The notes under the pieces were generated by a model, which was given only the letters and a program-made list of their open reading frames with translations, made no database searches and was not told the DNA's origin. DNA of 64,000 bases from Osmia lignaria lignaria (taxonomy: Eukaryota; Arthropoda; Insecta; Hymenoptera; Megachilidae): NCBI RefSeq assembly GCF_051020975.1, contig NC_135034.1, positions 9,548,001-9,612,000 on the forward strand, read 5' to 3'. Numbering within the stretch: position 1 is the stretch's first letter; each line of letters begins with the position of its first letter. Shown here one piece after another: positions 11,028 through 22,720 of this stretch. Position numbers and translations under genes: made by a program.

Positions 11028-13399
11028 TTGTTATATTGAAGGTTTTTTAAATTATGCTTCTATCCATAATTCGTTCGATAAACGATGCCTTTATCTAGAT
11101 ACGCTTTGCATGTGTTAGAATAAATTAGACCAGTTTTTTAACACCATTTTGATGCTCGTCTCCGTAGATCAATTAGATTATAGATAGAAATCAATATTAC
11201 GTCAGCCTAATCTGAAAAATATGCCACAAACGAATAGATCTCTAAAGTTGAAATTTGTACTTTTTAATTTTCAATTTTCTTACAATTATAATTATAATTT
11301 TGTGTGTTCCAACGTGAAGTTCAGTTATTTTTCGTAGTATTTAAATATGTTACAATTACAGTAAAACGGTTATCGCATATTCAATAATAACAAATAGAAA
11401 AATAACGTAAATAAATATTTTCTTTGTCAAGTTCGCGATTAAACTTCCGGATGTATGTTGAAAAATAAAATAGAAAAACAACAGCAGAGATTAAAAACAT
11501 ACACGCGATATGACCGAGCATACAAGAGGGAGTAATAAAATATTGTGCACAGCTACAGGAGATACAAATGTCTTGACTCTTTTTTGCAGTGATTTTAAAA
11601 AATGATTAATCATTGTAGTTAGTAGCAACGCGTGTTCATTTTATCACGAACAATTAATTTCGTGGTATTTTAATAGCACAATTTTGATTCCTAAAGTATC
11701 GGAAACGCTAAATTTTAGAACGAAACTTATCTGCGCTGCAATTAAAATCTTTTCGACGCGTTTCTTGTAAAATTTCTACGTATCTTCTTTCAAAATATAA
11801 GTTCTTTAGCCTGGTGTATATTTAATCAATATTTCATAACGATCAGTCAAATGACTCGGTTAAATTGTTTACTTAAAATTCACATTGCAGAGGAGCCTTT
11901 TTTTTCAGAAGATTCAGGTTAAACAAATATGTTCTTCAAGGTAGAACATTGCCCGTTTAAATGACATTGTTTGCTGAAGTATTTAGTACGTTAAAAGCCC
12001 AATCTGGCCTCTGAAATACAGTCAAATTCATTTTTTTTTCATTTCGGAATAAATTGTCAAAAGGTTTAACAACCGCGGTATATTTCTGTGCTTACTGTAC
12101 CGTATTTATCAACAAAGAATAGAGCTGCGAACAAAGTTGGAGAACGCTCTAAAATCGTACGGCATTGAAAAAAAAAATATTGTGGGGTAAAGTTTCGTCG
12201 AGAAGGCGAGCGCGTTTGCAAAGGGATAAACGATGTGGCTCGTCTGGATTACCCGTTTCCCGTTCCAAGACTCGAGGCTGTTTAACCCGTTGAACGTCGC
12301 GGGGTACCGCAAGCCCCACTGACTCACAGAACTACTTTCCCTTCTTTCTCGACGAGCTACCTACAACACCGGCTACCTCGATCGTGAACAGAGCCCCGTT
12401 ATCCAGCCGGCTCGTCGAGAGTGAAACGTTTGTATACCGAACTCTGCCTTCCCACGGAACAACGTGACCGTTCAGCCCACGTAAAAAGCCTCTCCGCGTG
12501 TAACCTTTTCCGTTTTCAATCTTTTCTTTCCAATCTTTTTTTATACACGCTCATCCTTCTTTGGGAATCTGTTTGTTTTACCCGGAATTCAAAAGATTTT
12601 TCAGAATTTTGATAATAATGATATTTAGACTAGTCTGATTATTCTCCTGGGTTTCTGGTTTGAAGGGAATTTTAGATTTTGGATTTTATTTTAAATATTC
12701 GATTGAAGTATCGAGCCTAAAATAATTGATCAAAGTCGAGGAAAACAATGGGAAATATTTAAAAAATTCGGACGGCGGACCATGGAGAGAGCCCGAAAGA
12801 TTCGTGACCGCGCACATAGTAGCAGCGCAAATAGAGCGGCAAAATTCGTAGCTGTAGCAACGTCGATCTAATGACTTCATATAAAAAGACTTTTCCATTA
12901 ATTCTTTGTCAATCCCGTCGCCTACTATGTCAAGGATACTTTGCTACTTTGCTGTTGCTAGCTGCATTATTCCATGCGGTTGATCAAATACAGATTAACG
13001 ATTCTTTGAAACGATAAATTGGTATTTTGATCGGTTTCGAGCAACGTATCGTTAGAAATCGATGCGTGTAAGTACACGGTTGCTTTTTACGTTTCTTATA
13101 TAACGCGCACGCTTGCGAAACTGTTACGCGATATTGGAAGCGCAAAACGATCATTACAACACGACGATAGCAGGAAAATGAAATTGTCGTGCACTCGGCC
13201 AAGAGAAACTGCTACCTTCTCGTAATCTTTACTTCCTGTCTCTCCGCTTAATTCTATGCTGGTTGTTTTACGATTAGATACCGGTTAAAAGACATCGTAT
13301 AATATCCTGCTTATAAATGGTGACAATAATAATCATTCTAGAAACTTTAATACGTTTCACTGGGACAGCACAAATAATTATGCCAAAAAATCGGATACA
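11028..13399. other. AT-rich non-coding DNA with remnant repeat ends
   Basis: Mostly A+T-rich and without convincing exons. A segment at 11912-11950 begins after a strong acceptor-like TTTTTTTTCAG and ends at a weak GTAGAA, too weak to call. A solo transposon-type end TTAACCCGTTGAACG starts at 12282 and is followed by GGGG-TACCGCAAG-CCCC, a short hairpin. The dispersed CCATGG-core repeat is at 12767-12794. Confidence 0.55.
12767..12794 (+). repeat. Dispersed CCATGG-core repeat, copy B
   Basis: Carries GGACGGCGGACCATGGAGAG, identical to copy D over the core, but the flank after GAGAGCCC diverges from the other copies. Preceded by AAAATTC rather than TTAA, so it is truncated or degenerate at its end. 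Confidence 0.65.
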
Positions 13400-13711
13400 A
13401 TTTCATGACATAAAAGTACTGTCAAATACCGTTCGTGGTACATCAATTTAAAGCTTAAAGTTTACTGAAAATGATTATATAAATGTTTCATTAATATTCT
13501 TAATACAGATTGACTGGTTCTGCATCGCAACCAACAATCAGTCAACTAATTCACAGCTCAGCACTGTCTGTTGCAATTATCCAATTTGAATAATTAATTT
13601 CTTTATATTAAGAATATCGATGAAACACTGATACAGTTATTTTCAGCAGACCTAAAGCTTCAAATTGATGTGCCTTAAATACTATTTCATGATACTTTTA
13701 TGTCATGAAAT
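13400..13711. mobile_element. 312-bp MITE with 106-bp terminal inverted repeats (copy 1)
   Basis: The left arm 13400-13505 and right arm 13606-13711 are the same length and are imperfect inverted copies. Shared blocks include ATTTCATGACATAAAAGTA at the outer ends, ACATCAATTT in the middle and ATATTCTTAATA at the inner ends. The 100-bp middle is not inverted. There is no coding capacity. Copy 2 at 57908-58207 has the same organisation and, aligned without gaps, about 83 of 106 left-arm bases match. No transposase source is in the window and the superfamily is unclear because target-site duplications are not obvious. Confidence 0.8.
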
Positions 13712-15340
13712 CACGTCAGAGTTTACGTTTCAAAATCAGTCATTTCGATCCAACGTCCCAAAATATGTACATTTAGTATTCCATAAACCTAGTAAAGTTT
13801 TCCCTCGTCGTGTCCATTCGAATAATAAGATCACGGGTTATTTAAAAGTTCATTGAAAAGCAGTGCATTGGTGCAGGATTCCAGGAATTTCATTTTCCGT
13901 AGCGCGAAACGCAATTCGACACGCTTTCTTTTCGGTCACACCGGATGCAAGAATAGCGAACAGAAACGAAGGATTGTTGTTACTTTGGAAGCAGTTTAAG
14001 ACCGCGGACTTGGACGAGGATAGCGATGCGAACCGTGGCTCTGCTTAACACGCCGTCACGTTCCATTTAGGAGGGAGCCTGCTAAAGCAGAGGCTCACGG
14101 TTTCACGAGCTCCACTCGACGACGCGTAGAAAGTGTTCCTTTGCTTATTATCGCGCCAGCAGCTAGCTCGGCCACTTCCTCGTCGGCCTGACCTTTCCCT
14201 CCGCGTCTCTTTTTCACCGCGAAAGAGGGAGGCCGTTGATGAGTACGCGATTGCATCCGCGATCGTTAAGCTCGCTTCTCGAGATGGCTGGCACAATTCC
14301 TCTCCTCTGTCGGCCGACGGAATCGATGCTAGCTGGTCGTCGACGGCGATGCTCCAGACTATCAGGCACCGCGAAAACTCGGCTCGATCTACACGTCCGA
14401 GGATCGTCCTTCCAGCTTTTGTTTATTCGCCAAAGGAGAATCGCGTCCACTAGCTTCGAGCATCGTATCGTGTTTACGAGTTGCGAACAAGCTTTTTGCG
14501 AAAGAGAGCGAAGAAATCATGGGAACGAGGAGAAGTCGAAACTGGAACGTAGGCGGAGTAATCGGGGAAATCGAGATGGAGATCCTTGAGGCTCTCTCTC
14601 AGATATTCGAAACTTTTCAGAATTGTTCTCCTTTTTTTTTTATTCTTGAAATTAGAGCAGCGATTTATGATACCATGCTTCTTTGTTCAGAAGTTGACAA
14701 AATCGTTTGAAACGTCGGTGAACGGGAATAGGTTGATTGACCCGTTTAAGAGGCAGCTGTTCGGGAGGTTGAACGACCTAGGCACGGCCGCGAGTAGCGA
14801 CTTAATTTTTTTAAACAATAGAGAAAGTGTTGCGAGAGCAACAAAGCCGCGTGTAACGTTGCCCTCACGTGCGAACCCGAAGCAGACAGCCTTTATAAAA
14901 GTGTTCGCGTCGAGGGAATCCTTTCGTTTTCGCTTGTCACGGGTCGCTTTCAAGCTCGTTCTCTCGCTGTTAGCAAAATGTTTAAGCCTTTCACCGCGGT
15001 CACCGAGAAACTCTTAATGGCCGGTGTGCTCGGCTCGTTACGAAACGAGTCGTGGACGGTTCGGCTGGAATTCGGCCGAGGGAAGGTCAAGGGCTGGCGG
15101 GCAGCGGCTTTCACCAGAAACTCGATCGGTGGCCAGAATGTCTCGACGAATTTCCAATTTACCGGGCCATTGTGAAGTTTCAATCGGTGTCGTTTTGTTA
15201 ACATTTAGCCGAGGGGCATCTTGCTTTCTAGTAAAAATTCATTTTAGTAAAAATTCCGTGACCAAATCGTTACATTTGGATGATTATCGGTTATATTACA
15301 CTAACAGGCTCTACTTTCCAAACAAGTTTTAAGATCGTAA
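13712..15340. other. CpG-richer block without a supported gene
   Basis: From about 13860 to 15180 the DNA is CpG-richer with many short overlapping stop-free frames on both strands, the longest 143 codons at 14586-15017. None shows recognisable protein features. A T-tract lies at 14631-14641. Possibly a regulatory block or an untranslated exon; no initiator or TATA signal is clear. Confidence 0.4.
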
Positions 15341-15460
15341 TCAACCCTTGGATGGCGGACCACGAAGAGAGCCCCAATTTTAATGAAATCTCGCATTTCA
15401 TATTATCTTCATCCTCTAAATTTCACGCTGTTCCTTTGAAAATTATTCTTAATTCAGTCC
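15341..15460 (+). repeat. Dispersed CCATGG-core repeat, copy C
   Basis: Contains CCCTTGGATGGCGGACCACG then AAGAGAGCCCCAATTTTAAT. It continues with CTCTAAATTTCACGCTGTTCC, which also matches copies A, D and E downstream of the core, so the shared unit is at least 100 bp. The palindromic centre is degraded to CCACGA. Confidence 0.65.
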
Positions 15461-18000
15461 ACTTAATCGTCAAGAAAATTATAAGATGTTAGTAAGCAGA
15501 GTACAACCGGAGCGAAGTTTACCGTTCCATTTTCATTATTCCCGAGTTCCCATTCGATTTTACCTTCCAGCGGGCTCCCGTTCCATTTTAGCCAGGCTAA
15601 ACCGCCCCTTCATTCACGCTTATTGTCTTCAACACTCTGAATGAGAGTGCGTTGCCCCGTGGATCCATGAGAAGCGATTATTTTCACGTTCGTGTTCGCA
15701 CGATATCGCGATGCCTTTGCTCGTGTAAGACGACCAACTAGCGAACGCGTATGCGACCTCCTCCATTCCTACTTGCGAACCACGTTCGAGGAATCGATTG
15801 CGTAAATGTAGGAAGCGACGATGCATTCACCTTTTGCGAGGTGTAGCCTTGTTCGAACAGCGGTTCTCAGGTCTGCTGTTATCCTCTGATCGTTCAAAAC
15901 TCGAACGAGATTTCTTGCACATATTAAGCCTTTCTAAGTCTCAGTTATATAATATAAATAAATTATTCGATTCAGAATTGATATCCAGTGGAATTCGAAT
16001 AAGAATACGTGTTACGCTTTTGAACGGTTTAACAAGGTCCAAGGATTTCATTACGAATATGGCAAATTAAAATTGCGAAAATTTTACGTCGAAATAATTT
16101 CCTCGATGAAGATCGAGATTTCTATGGTACTTTATATAATCCAAAGTGAGGAAAAAATTGACTTTAAAATTACGCGTTACATATTCTCGTTTAATCAAGT
16201 TTCAGTTTAAGTCCTAGCGATGTATTTTGATAGCAACTGTGCAAAGCTGGGTATAAGGAAGTAACTTTTCCTTAGAAATGAATATTTCACTGGACTGCGT
16301 GTTAACGTGATAACATTTTAATTAAACAGAAGCGTAACATATCTTTGAAACGAAATTCCTGGGAAATAAATCATCGTGTGAAAGGTTTCGTTTTTCAATC
16401 CATGCTTTCGTGAACGATCTCCTTTCTTGTTTTAGAATTAATTTATCCTCGTTTTTGCTGCTCTAAACGCATCTTAATTATCGATTCCGACAAGGATTGA
16501 TATATCTACGTTAAAATTGGTGTCTCGATATGGTTTCCCAACGCCACAGCTTTTTTCCATTACCCCGGAAGAACGGTGAACTTTGATACTCGAAGCAGGT
16601 CAACGTAGCGATCGGTTCGCGGGGAAATTCGAAACTAACGGCGAAATGCTGGAACACGATACGACGCGGAAGCGATCGTAGTCGATTTTCGAAATCGACC
16701 TGTAATATCGCAACACCGATAGTATTCATTCGCGAGCTCTCGCTGGATTAGCAATTTTATTGCCACATGTGTCGCGAATAACCAGTGTATCATAGATCTC
16801 AAGATGAAAACTCAACATATTAGTAATATTATATCAAGTACATTCAGTTTCAATTCTAAATTAGAAATAATTTTAAAAAGAAAATTGTAATCGTACAGAA
16901 TTTATTATACCCCCCTTTCATAAGTAATTTCTTTATGACTCACAAGGCATTTAATCATTTTCTCGCACGTTTGAAACTTCGCTAACGAGAAGATTGAATT
17001 TCTCACGAGATAGCACGATAATCGAATCGTATTTCTTTCGATAAAACGTTATGAAATGGGAGGTACATCTCGCACTTTCTCCTCGCATCTTCGTTGTCAA
17101 ACATCATACGGAATCTCATCGTTGACAGTGCAGAGAGCGTAGATAATAGTCGTTCTGCCCACTATTTATGACTCAGCCGTGCTCGATGCTTCGATGACAG
17201 TCAGCTAGCTTCGTCAGCGACGAATAAACGCGCGGATATCTATATATGGTCGAATATAACGAAACTACATAATAGTCGCAGAATTTTTCATCCTATTCTT
17301 TTGTAAGATTTTTATTTTTAATCTGGTATAACTATTGTACGATGCGCGTGGGAGAACGATAGGACGAAAGTGAAATTGATAAGAGCCAACAGGCTGGAAA
17401 GGAGACTTAAGAGAAAGGAGCCATGGTTCTAGATACCATCGTTAGCATAATCGAATGATAATGAGGATACAGTTTCCTACCCCGGTCATTGGTTATTTCC
17501 GTGAATCGATCGCGAGATCGGATCGAACTCCGCGAAACGAGCGTTACGAAGATTTACGCGTCGATTGAGAAATCGAAAGTCGAGTCGTACATGTTTAGGA
17601 TCTTTTAGCGAGTCTCAATGACCGGTGAAATTTCTGCGGGTGAATTTTGCACGGTAAGGAATGCGGGTAATGGATTTGCAGAAACGTTTCTCCCGAGGTT
17701 TTGTTATTCTAAAGCATTATAGACATAGGTGCTAAGTAGAATGACGGTTTGGCATTCGGTGCCTCGTAAATGTCAGATTCTTTTTTTAGAAAATAATTTC
17801 AAGAGAAATTTAGGAGATCGTTCTAAATTTAAATTTTTAATTCCATTTAAAAAATTATTATTTGCTCAACATTTTTACGATGGAAAAGAATTTCACCCGA
17901 TTTTATTTTATCAATAACGCATCCTCGATATAAATATTTCTTAATGAAAAAAGAATTGAAAGCGATAATTAAGTCCAAGATAATATTTCTCACCTCGAAT
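15461..18000. other. AT-rich non-coding DNA, no gene seen
   Basis: Long AT-rich stretch with a moderately CpG-rich island at about 15520-15860 and another near 16500-16740. No exon with matching acceptor, frame and donor was found, and no strong repeat. Confidence 0.55.
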
Positions 18001-18239
18001 CGTCGATCACAAGATCACTGGCACGTTCCCATTCCCGTCGAAGGTGAACGTTTAAAAATTCGACGCACCCCCTCGTTCTACGCCACTGTTGATCCTCCCT
18101 CTTCGTCGAATCCACCCTCTCGCTCCACCAACGTCACATCCTGTGCTCTCGGTGTATCATAGAGGGAGGGTTTCGCCCCGTTCGGTGGGGACCACTTGAA
18201 TGACGTCACCGAGCCAATAGGGGTGGAAGTGAATGCGAG

Positions 18240-18325
18240 AAGAGGGGGGGGCGTCAGTTGTGCGCAAAGGGGTGGTGGAAGATCGTAGGGGATTCGGTAG
18301 GGGTTGCTGGGTAATGTTGGGGACG
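18240..18325 (+). other. G-rich segment with G-quadruplex potential
   Basis: An 8-G run at 18244-18251 is followed by G-runs at 18288-18291, 18300-18303, 18309-18311 and 18319-18322, separated by loops of 8, 5 and 7 bases. This arrangement can form an intramolecular G-quadruplex with somewhat long loops. The surrounding 18.0-18.4 kb is GC-richer and strand-asymmetric. A role is not shown. Confidence 0.4.
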
Positions 18326-18339
18326 GTGACGGGGTGAAT

Positions 18340-19830
18340 GACCGACCTAGACTCGAAGTCAGGGGTGTGCAATGTATGAAACCATCCGTAATAGCAACCC
18401 TCCTTCAAAGCAATCTACAAGGGTAGGCTTTACACCCTCTTTCTTCGTGTTTCTGTTCTTCTTGTTGCCTATGCCTGTGACCGTTGTACGGAAAGATGGT
18501 AGCGCGCGTTACTCGCCAGCCTTGGAGTGCTATAACGAACGGAACACTGTACCGAAAACACATTTTTTTTTGTATTTTCTTAAATTACATTCTATCGTAA
18601 TTATTAATTTTCGGATTAGCGATCCGTGAGTGAACTTTCTATCGAAATTTCAACACGGACAATAATTAACGTACTTCCAAGTTAATATATCTCATTCAAT
18701 TAGGGATGTATCGGTTTATGAAATATAAATTTTTAATAACGCAAAACCCTCCGTATTACAACTAATTTGGAAAATACTCAAGTTTATATACTTCAAATTC
18801 GGAACAATTTTATTACTTAAATTTTACAAAACATGGGAAAATTAGTGTGTCGATGCAGTGCGCCGATATCGGACCGATTAATCAATCTTTGTTTTCATCT
18901 GGAAAGATTCTAGGCCAGCCGAGCATTCTAGTTGTAACTCGGATCTTATCAATCGTCATCCGATCGATCATTTTATTTGCCGTTTCAGATATTATCGCGA
19001 GGATTCTCGTGTATCCTTCGCGTATCACCGGCAATCATCTCGTCTAGCTAGCTATTCGACGCCACTACCGTCGCGTGTCTATCTATTCTCTATTTTTGTT
19101 AAAATCTTCGTTTCTAAAATCGCGACACGATATTTAGAAAGAAACAAGCTTCTTCCCGAAATATCATGAACGATCGCGATTAGAGAAGACGAGAGGCTGC
19201 GCGGTTGATCTGAAAATTCAACGAGACCGGTGACTGTAGTCCTCGGGGTCAGAAGATCATCGATGCAGATCGGCTTCTGTGCACCGATGACTCGGTGTCC
19301 CAGAAAGATAAAGGCCGTTCCCGTGGTCGGTAAACTGACTTAAGCGGGCTTAAGCCCCGGGGTGAATCGAGTACACGAACAGGGTAACACGATCGATGCA
19401 CGACCGAAAATAGGATCCTCCGATTCGCGATTTCGTGAAAGCATCGTCAGAAAACCTTCTTCCTTGCGCCGCGTTCTCATTAGAGCCGACCCAAAACGGT
19501 CGAAACATCGACCAGATTGGAACTCGATTGAATTATTCAACGGAGACGGGTAAATAGTCTGAAATCGTTCGAATCGATCGCTCGTTCGTACGAGTTATAA
19601 AAAGTGATCCGTTTCGATGGTGAAAAATTGAACAAAATGACGTTGGATCGTTCCCTAGAGGGGGTTTAGCGAAAAAGTGAAAAAGCTTTTTCGAGGGGAG
19701 AAAGAAAAAAAAATAATCAGCCTACAATGTGGTTGTCCCATCGGTTTTAGGTTGTTGCATGCACGAGGGTTAGGCTGGTCGTTCTTCGTGGCGTTACTGC
19801 TACACCACGTGGTTCGTATTGATCCCCTTC
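18340..19830. other. Mixed non-coding DNA with a 12-bp palindrome
   Basis: AT-rich until about 19180, then CpG-richer. A perfect palindrome GGGCTTAAGCCC lies at 19346-19357, next to a direct repeat of CTTAAGC. No coding signal is supported. Confidence 0.5.
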
Positions 19831-20110
19831 GGTGGGCACGATGAAGGAGAGCGAAAGAGGGATGGAGAAAGAGAGGGGAGGGGATGAGAGAGCAGCTCGA
19901 CCGATGTATTCTCTCTCTATCGAAGCTTCTCTCCTTTCTTCTCTCTCCTACTCTCTCGTCTATCGTCTTTCTCTGTAGAACGTAGCATCGACCTATGTCT
20001 TTCTCTGTCGCTGCAGAGGGTAGCAGCCTAGTGCCCCTGCCTCCCGGTCGTTCACCCTTCGTACACACTCGATTCCGATTCTATGTTCCCGTTCCCGTTC
20101 CCGTTCTCGC
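19830..20110. repeat. Adjacent polypurine and polypyrimidine tracts plus GTTCCC hexamer repeat
   Basis: The plus strand is strongly purine-rich (GA/GGA) at about 19835-19890 and strongly pyrimidine-rich (CT/TCT) at about 19905-19985, so the two halves could pair as a loose hairpin and carry many GAGAG words that GAGA factor binds. At 20085-20108 a GTTCCC unit is repeated almost four times. Confidence 0.6.
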
Positions 20111-20500
20111 TATGACTTCCTCTCTTCTCCTGTCTTCTACACAACACCGGTATTAGAACTTGCCCCGGACTGTACTTGACCCCAACGGCACGCGTGTCGA
20201 ATTAACAAGGCGAAATTAGGTAAAAAATAATTAACCGTTCGTTATCTTCGAGGAAGATAAACCGGAGAATATTATTTAACCCTTCTTCAGATTATGGAGT
20301 CGCAATGATCCCTAAATTTTCAATTAAGCATTTGAAAATTTATTTCGTTAAGTTTTTAAGTATTGAGAAGAGCAATTTAAAGGTCTAAGAATTTCGTAGA
20401 TAATCAATCGTGCTAATTTTTCGGAACCACGGTTAACTTTACTTACGGTTGTATCGAGAAATGAACCGAACGAGAGGTCGTAGAGTTAAAGAACGTCTGA

Positions 20501-20545
20501 CGTGTGCTTACCTGAAACAGAAATGAAAAAAGAGAAATATTACGT
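20501..20545 (-). promoter_or_regulatory. Putative recursive splice site (ratchet point) on the minus strand
   Basis: Read on the minus strand, a roughly 25-base pyrimidine-rich run (TTTCTCTTTTTTCATTTCTG) ends in TTTCAG and is followed at once by GTAAGCAC, so a good acceptor abuts a good donor between 20512 and 20511. This is the arrangement of insect ratchet points, zero-length exons that split very long introns. The alternative, a normal exon ending at this donor, is weaker: upstream minus-strand ATG frames stop before the junction. If real, a long minus-strand intron crosses this window. Confidence 0.5.
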
Positions 20546-20579
20546 AAACCTCTTGGTCAACATCGTTCCGCGAAACCGA

Positions 20580-20672
20580 CCGCTAATTTATCGTTTTGTC
20601 CTGTCGTGCATCGCAACCTCGCCCTCCGAAAAAGGTTAAGGTCGTTAAAGAACCGTCAAGATGTTGCGACAG
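20580..20672 (+). CDS. Possible alternative first exon ending in four codons
   Basis: An ATG at 20661 in the context GTCAAGATG is followed by TTG CGA CAG and then the strong donor GTAAGC, giving MLRQ in phase 0. The donor is CAG|GTAAGC, close to consensus. The exon starting at 25996 is phase 0, so this and the exon at 10668 could be alternative starts of one gene, joined over 5.3 kb or 15.2 kb. The 5' edge at 20580 is arbitrary; no TATA or initiator defines the start. Four codons are weak evidence, and the site lies only 160 bp from the opposite-strand splice signal. Confidence 0.28.
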
Positions 20673-22630
20673 GTAAGCGAACACGCACGCGCTCGCACGT
20701 GTCCTCGCTAGGTGCGTACACGATGTAAAGTAACATCGCTTCGAAAGCAGTATTCTTTGACCCCGTTTTGCAGAAACTTAGGGTAAACATTATTCTACAG
20801 TATAAAGTGATAAACATTTCACGTAAGTTTCACTTTTTAGAGTTGTTAAGAAATAAAGTAATTCGTCGTCACTTTGCAATAAAATCATTTTCAACGTCAT
20901 CAGAGGAATTAATTTAAAAACCGAACGAAATTCTCATATTTCCTAACAAAAAGCGCAACTTTAACCGTTTTCACGACACTCGTGTCAGAGTAACCGAGCC
21001 ATTTCCTATGCGTTTGCTGCGTCTGGCATGGGTTAAAAAGAGGCTCAACCCCAGGAAAACTTACAGGCAGAGGATAAAAGGTTCCACCGCAGCCTCGTGG
21101 TAGGAGAAAAGTTTCGGTAAAATGCGAGCAAGCGACGGAATAATGGAGCAACAGCTCGCCTCAAAACCCAAAGGGGCTTATAATCATTTCTTCTTTCCCT
21201 TTCTCTATGTTGCGCACTTGAAACATGATCATTCCATTTGTTTCTACGATTCAAGATTTCAACCATTATGGAAAGATTTGTTTTAAATTTAATTTTCGTA
21301 TAAATGTTTGAATTTTTTCATTTTTCCGTCCGCCTAGAACGCGTTGTATAAATATAAACGATATCCCGCGGTGGGTTTTCTAATTTTGGTATCGATTAAT
21401 TCACGCAGCGTTGTTGGTAAAAGCAGATGTCAGTGAACCGACCCTAAAGAGCATCCTGATTCATAGTTTACGAACGAATGGAGAGCTTCGACCCCAGTGA
21501 GAGAACCGATCAAGGTCATTGACCTTCGAAGGGGATATCCTTTCGTTGCCATCGACCTGATGAGAACGTTGCGGGTTAAGCCTGGCTCCACCAATTGTAC
21601 TCTTCCTATAGAATAGTATATTTTCTTTTGTAAATAGTATTGTACGTATTTCACTTTTACCCTTGAAACAGGAATAATTAATTGAAGCGAAGCTCCGCTA
21701 TTGAACGACTGATAGGGATTTTTTTGTGATTTGATATCTTTATTACGAGTCTGTAATTAGGTAGTTATGTTCGATGCAAAATAGTATTGGTATTTTGACA
21801 AATGCGACTGCAGAGAGTCAACATAAGTAAACGTCACTTTTCAATGGACAAATATCTAAGTTACTGTACACCTAATACGATTCTGCAACTTTACAGTCGC
21901 AGTGTTATTTGTCGTTCAATAAATCATCCTCGTTTTATCGATCGTACGGGAATAAAACCATTTGTAAGATGAAAAATCCTAGACCGTTTTAAAAAGCATC
22001 ATATAACCAGGGGGGGTGTTCGTTGCGTGAACGTTCCTTCTAATGATTCGATTAAGTATCGGAGATTCGCAATTAGGCCAGGCCTAGCCTACTTTCGTCG
22101 AGTGCGTTCACCTCGTCGGGAGGGGGTGACTCGCCCCCGCAGGCTCGTTTCCTGGGTTTGCACCTGCGCGGTGGCTCGGGATGATCCACGTGGCTGGCAC
22201 GTGGTCGCGGAAGAAAAGCAACGAACGTTGGCAGAGGGTGGCGTTGACGCCGGAAAAAAGGCAACCTTCGAGGGGATGAGTATCGACCAAGGGCAAGGGC
22301 GAGGGCATGCGTACACCACGCATTCACTTTCCCGAAACTTCAACCCTAAAGATGTTCGAATCCGATTACCCGAAAGGGAAGTTTGCCGTTGGAAATTTAG
22401 CTTTTCGAATTGGATACCTGTTGTGGTAAACAGATCCAGTATGTAGGTCATTCGCGCCTTATAGGAGATAACATTGATAATAGTTAAAAGATTTTTTAAA
22501 GGGTAGAAAAGCCTTCAATTTCAATTTTGCTTTAGAAATGTTTTATCGACAAATCTTATCAAAAATTTCAAGCCTTTGGTACAAATATTTCTAGCAACGT
22601 GATTGATAGATTTTTATAAAAGATCAAAGG
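20673..22630. other. Non-coding DNA, no gene supported
   Basis: AT-rich to about 22010, then a GC-richer block at 22020-22450 with overlapping stop-free frames on both strands (up to 139 codons) but no recognisable protein. A run of seven G lies at 22011-22017. Confidence 0.5.
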
Positions 22631-22720
22631 TTAATCAACTCTCGGACGGCGGACCATGGAGAGAGTTCCAATTTTAATTTAATTCTTCTTTTTCTAAATT
22701 TTACACTGTCCCTTCCGAAA
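22631..22720 (+). repeat. Dispersed CCATGG-core repeat, copy D
   Basis: Begins GGTTAATCAACTCTCGGACG and carries the full core GGACGGCGGACCATGGAGAG, then TTCCAATTTTAATTT and TCTAAATTTTACACTGTCCC, aligning along about 90 bp with copies A and C. It is one of the best-preserved copies in plus orientation. Confidence 0.7.

Noticed and set aside
11912..11941. Segment after a strong TTTTTTTTCAG acceptor
   Set aside because: The only nearby donor (GTAGAA) is weak, and the 30-nt segment has no phase link to the other candidate exons.
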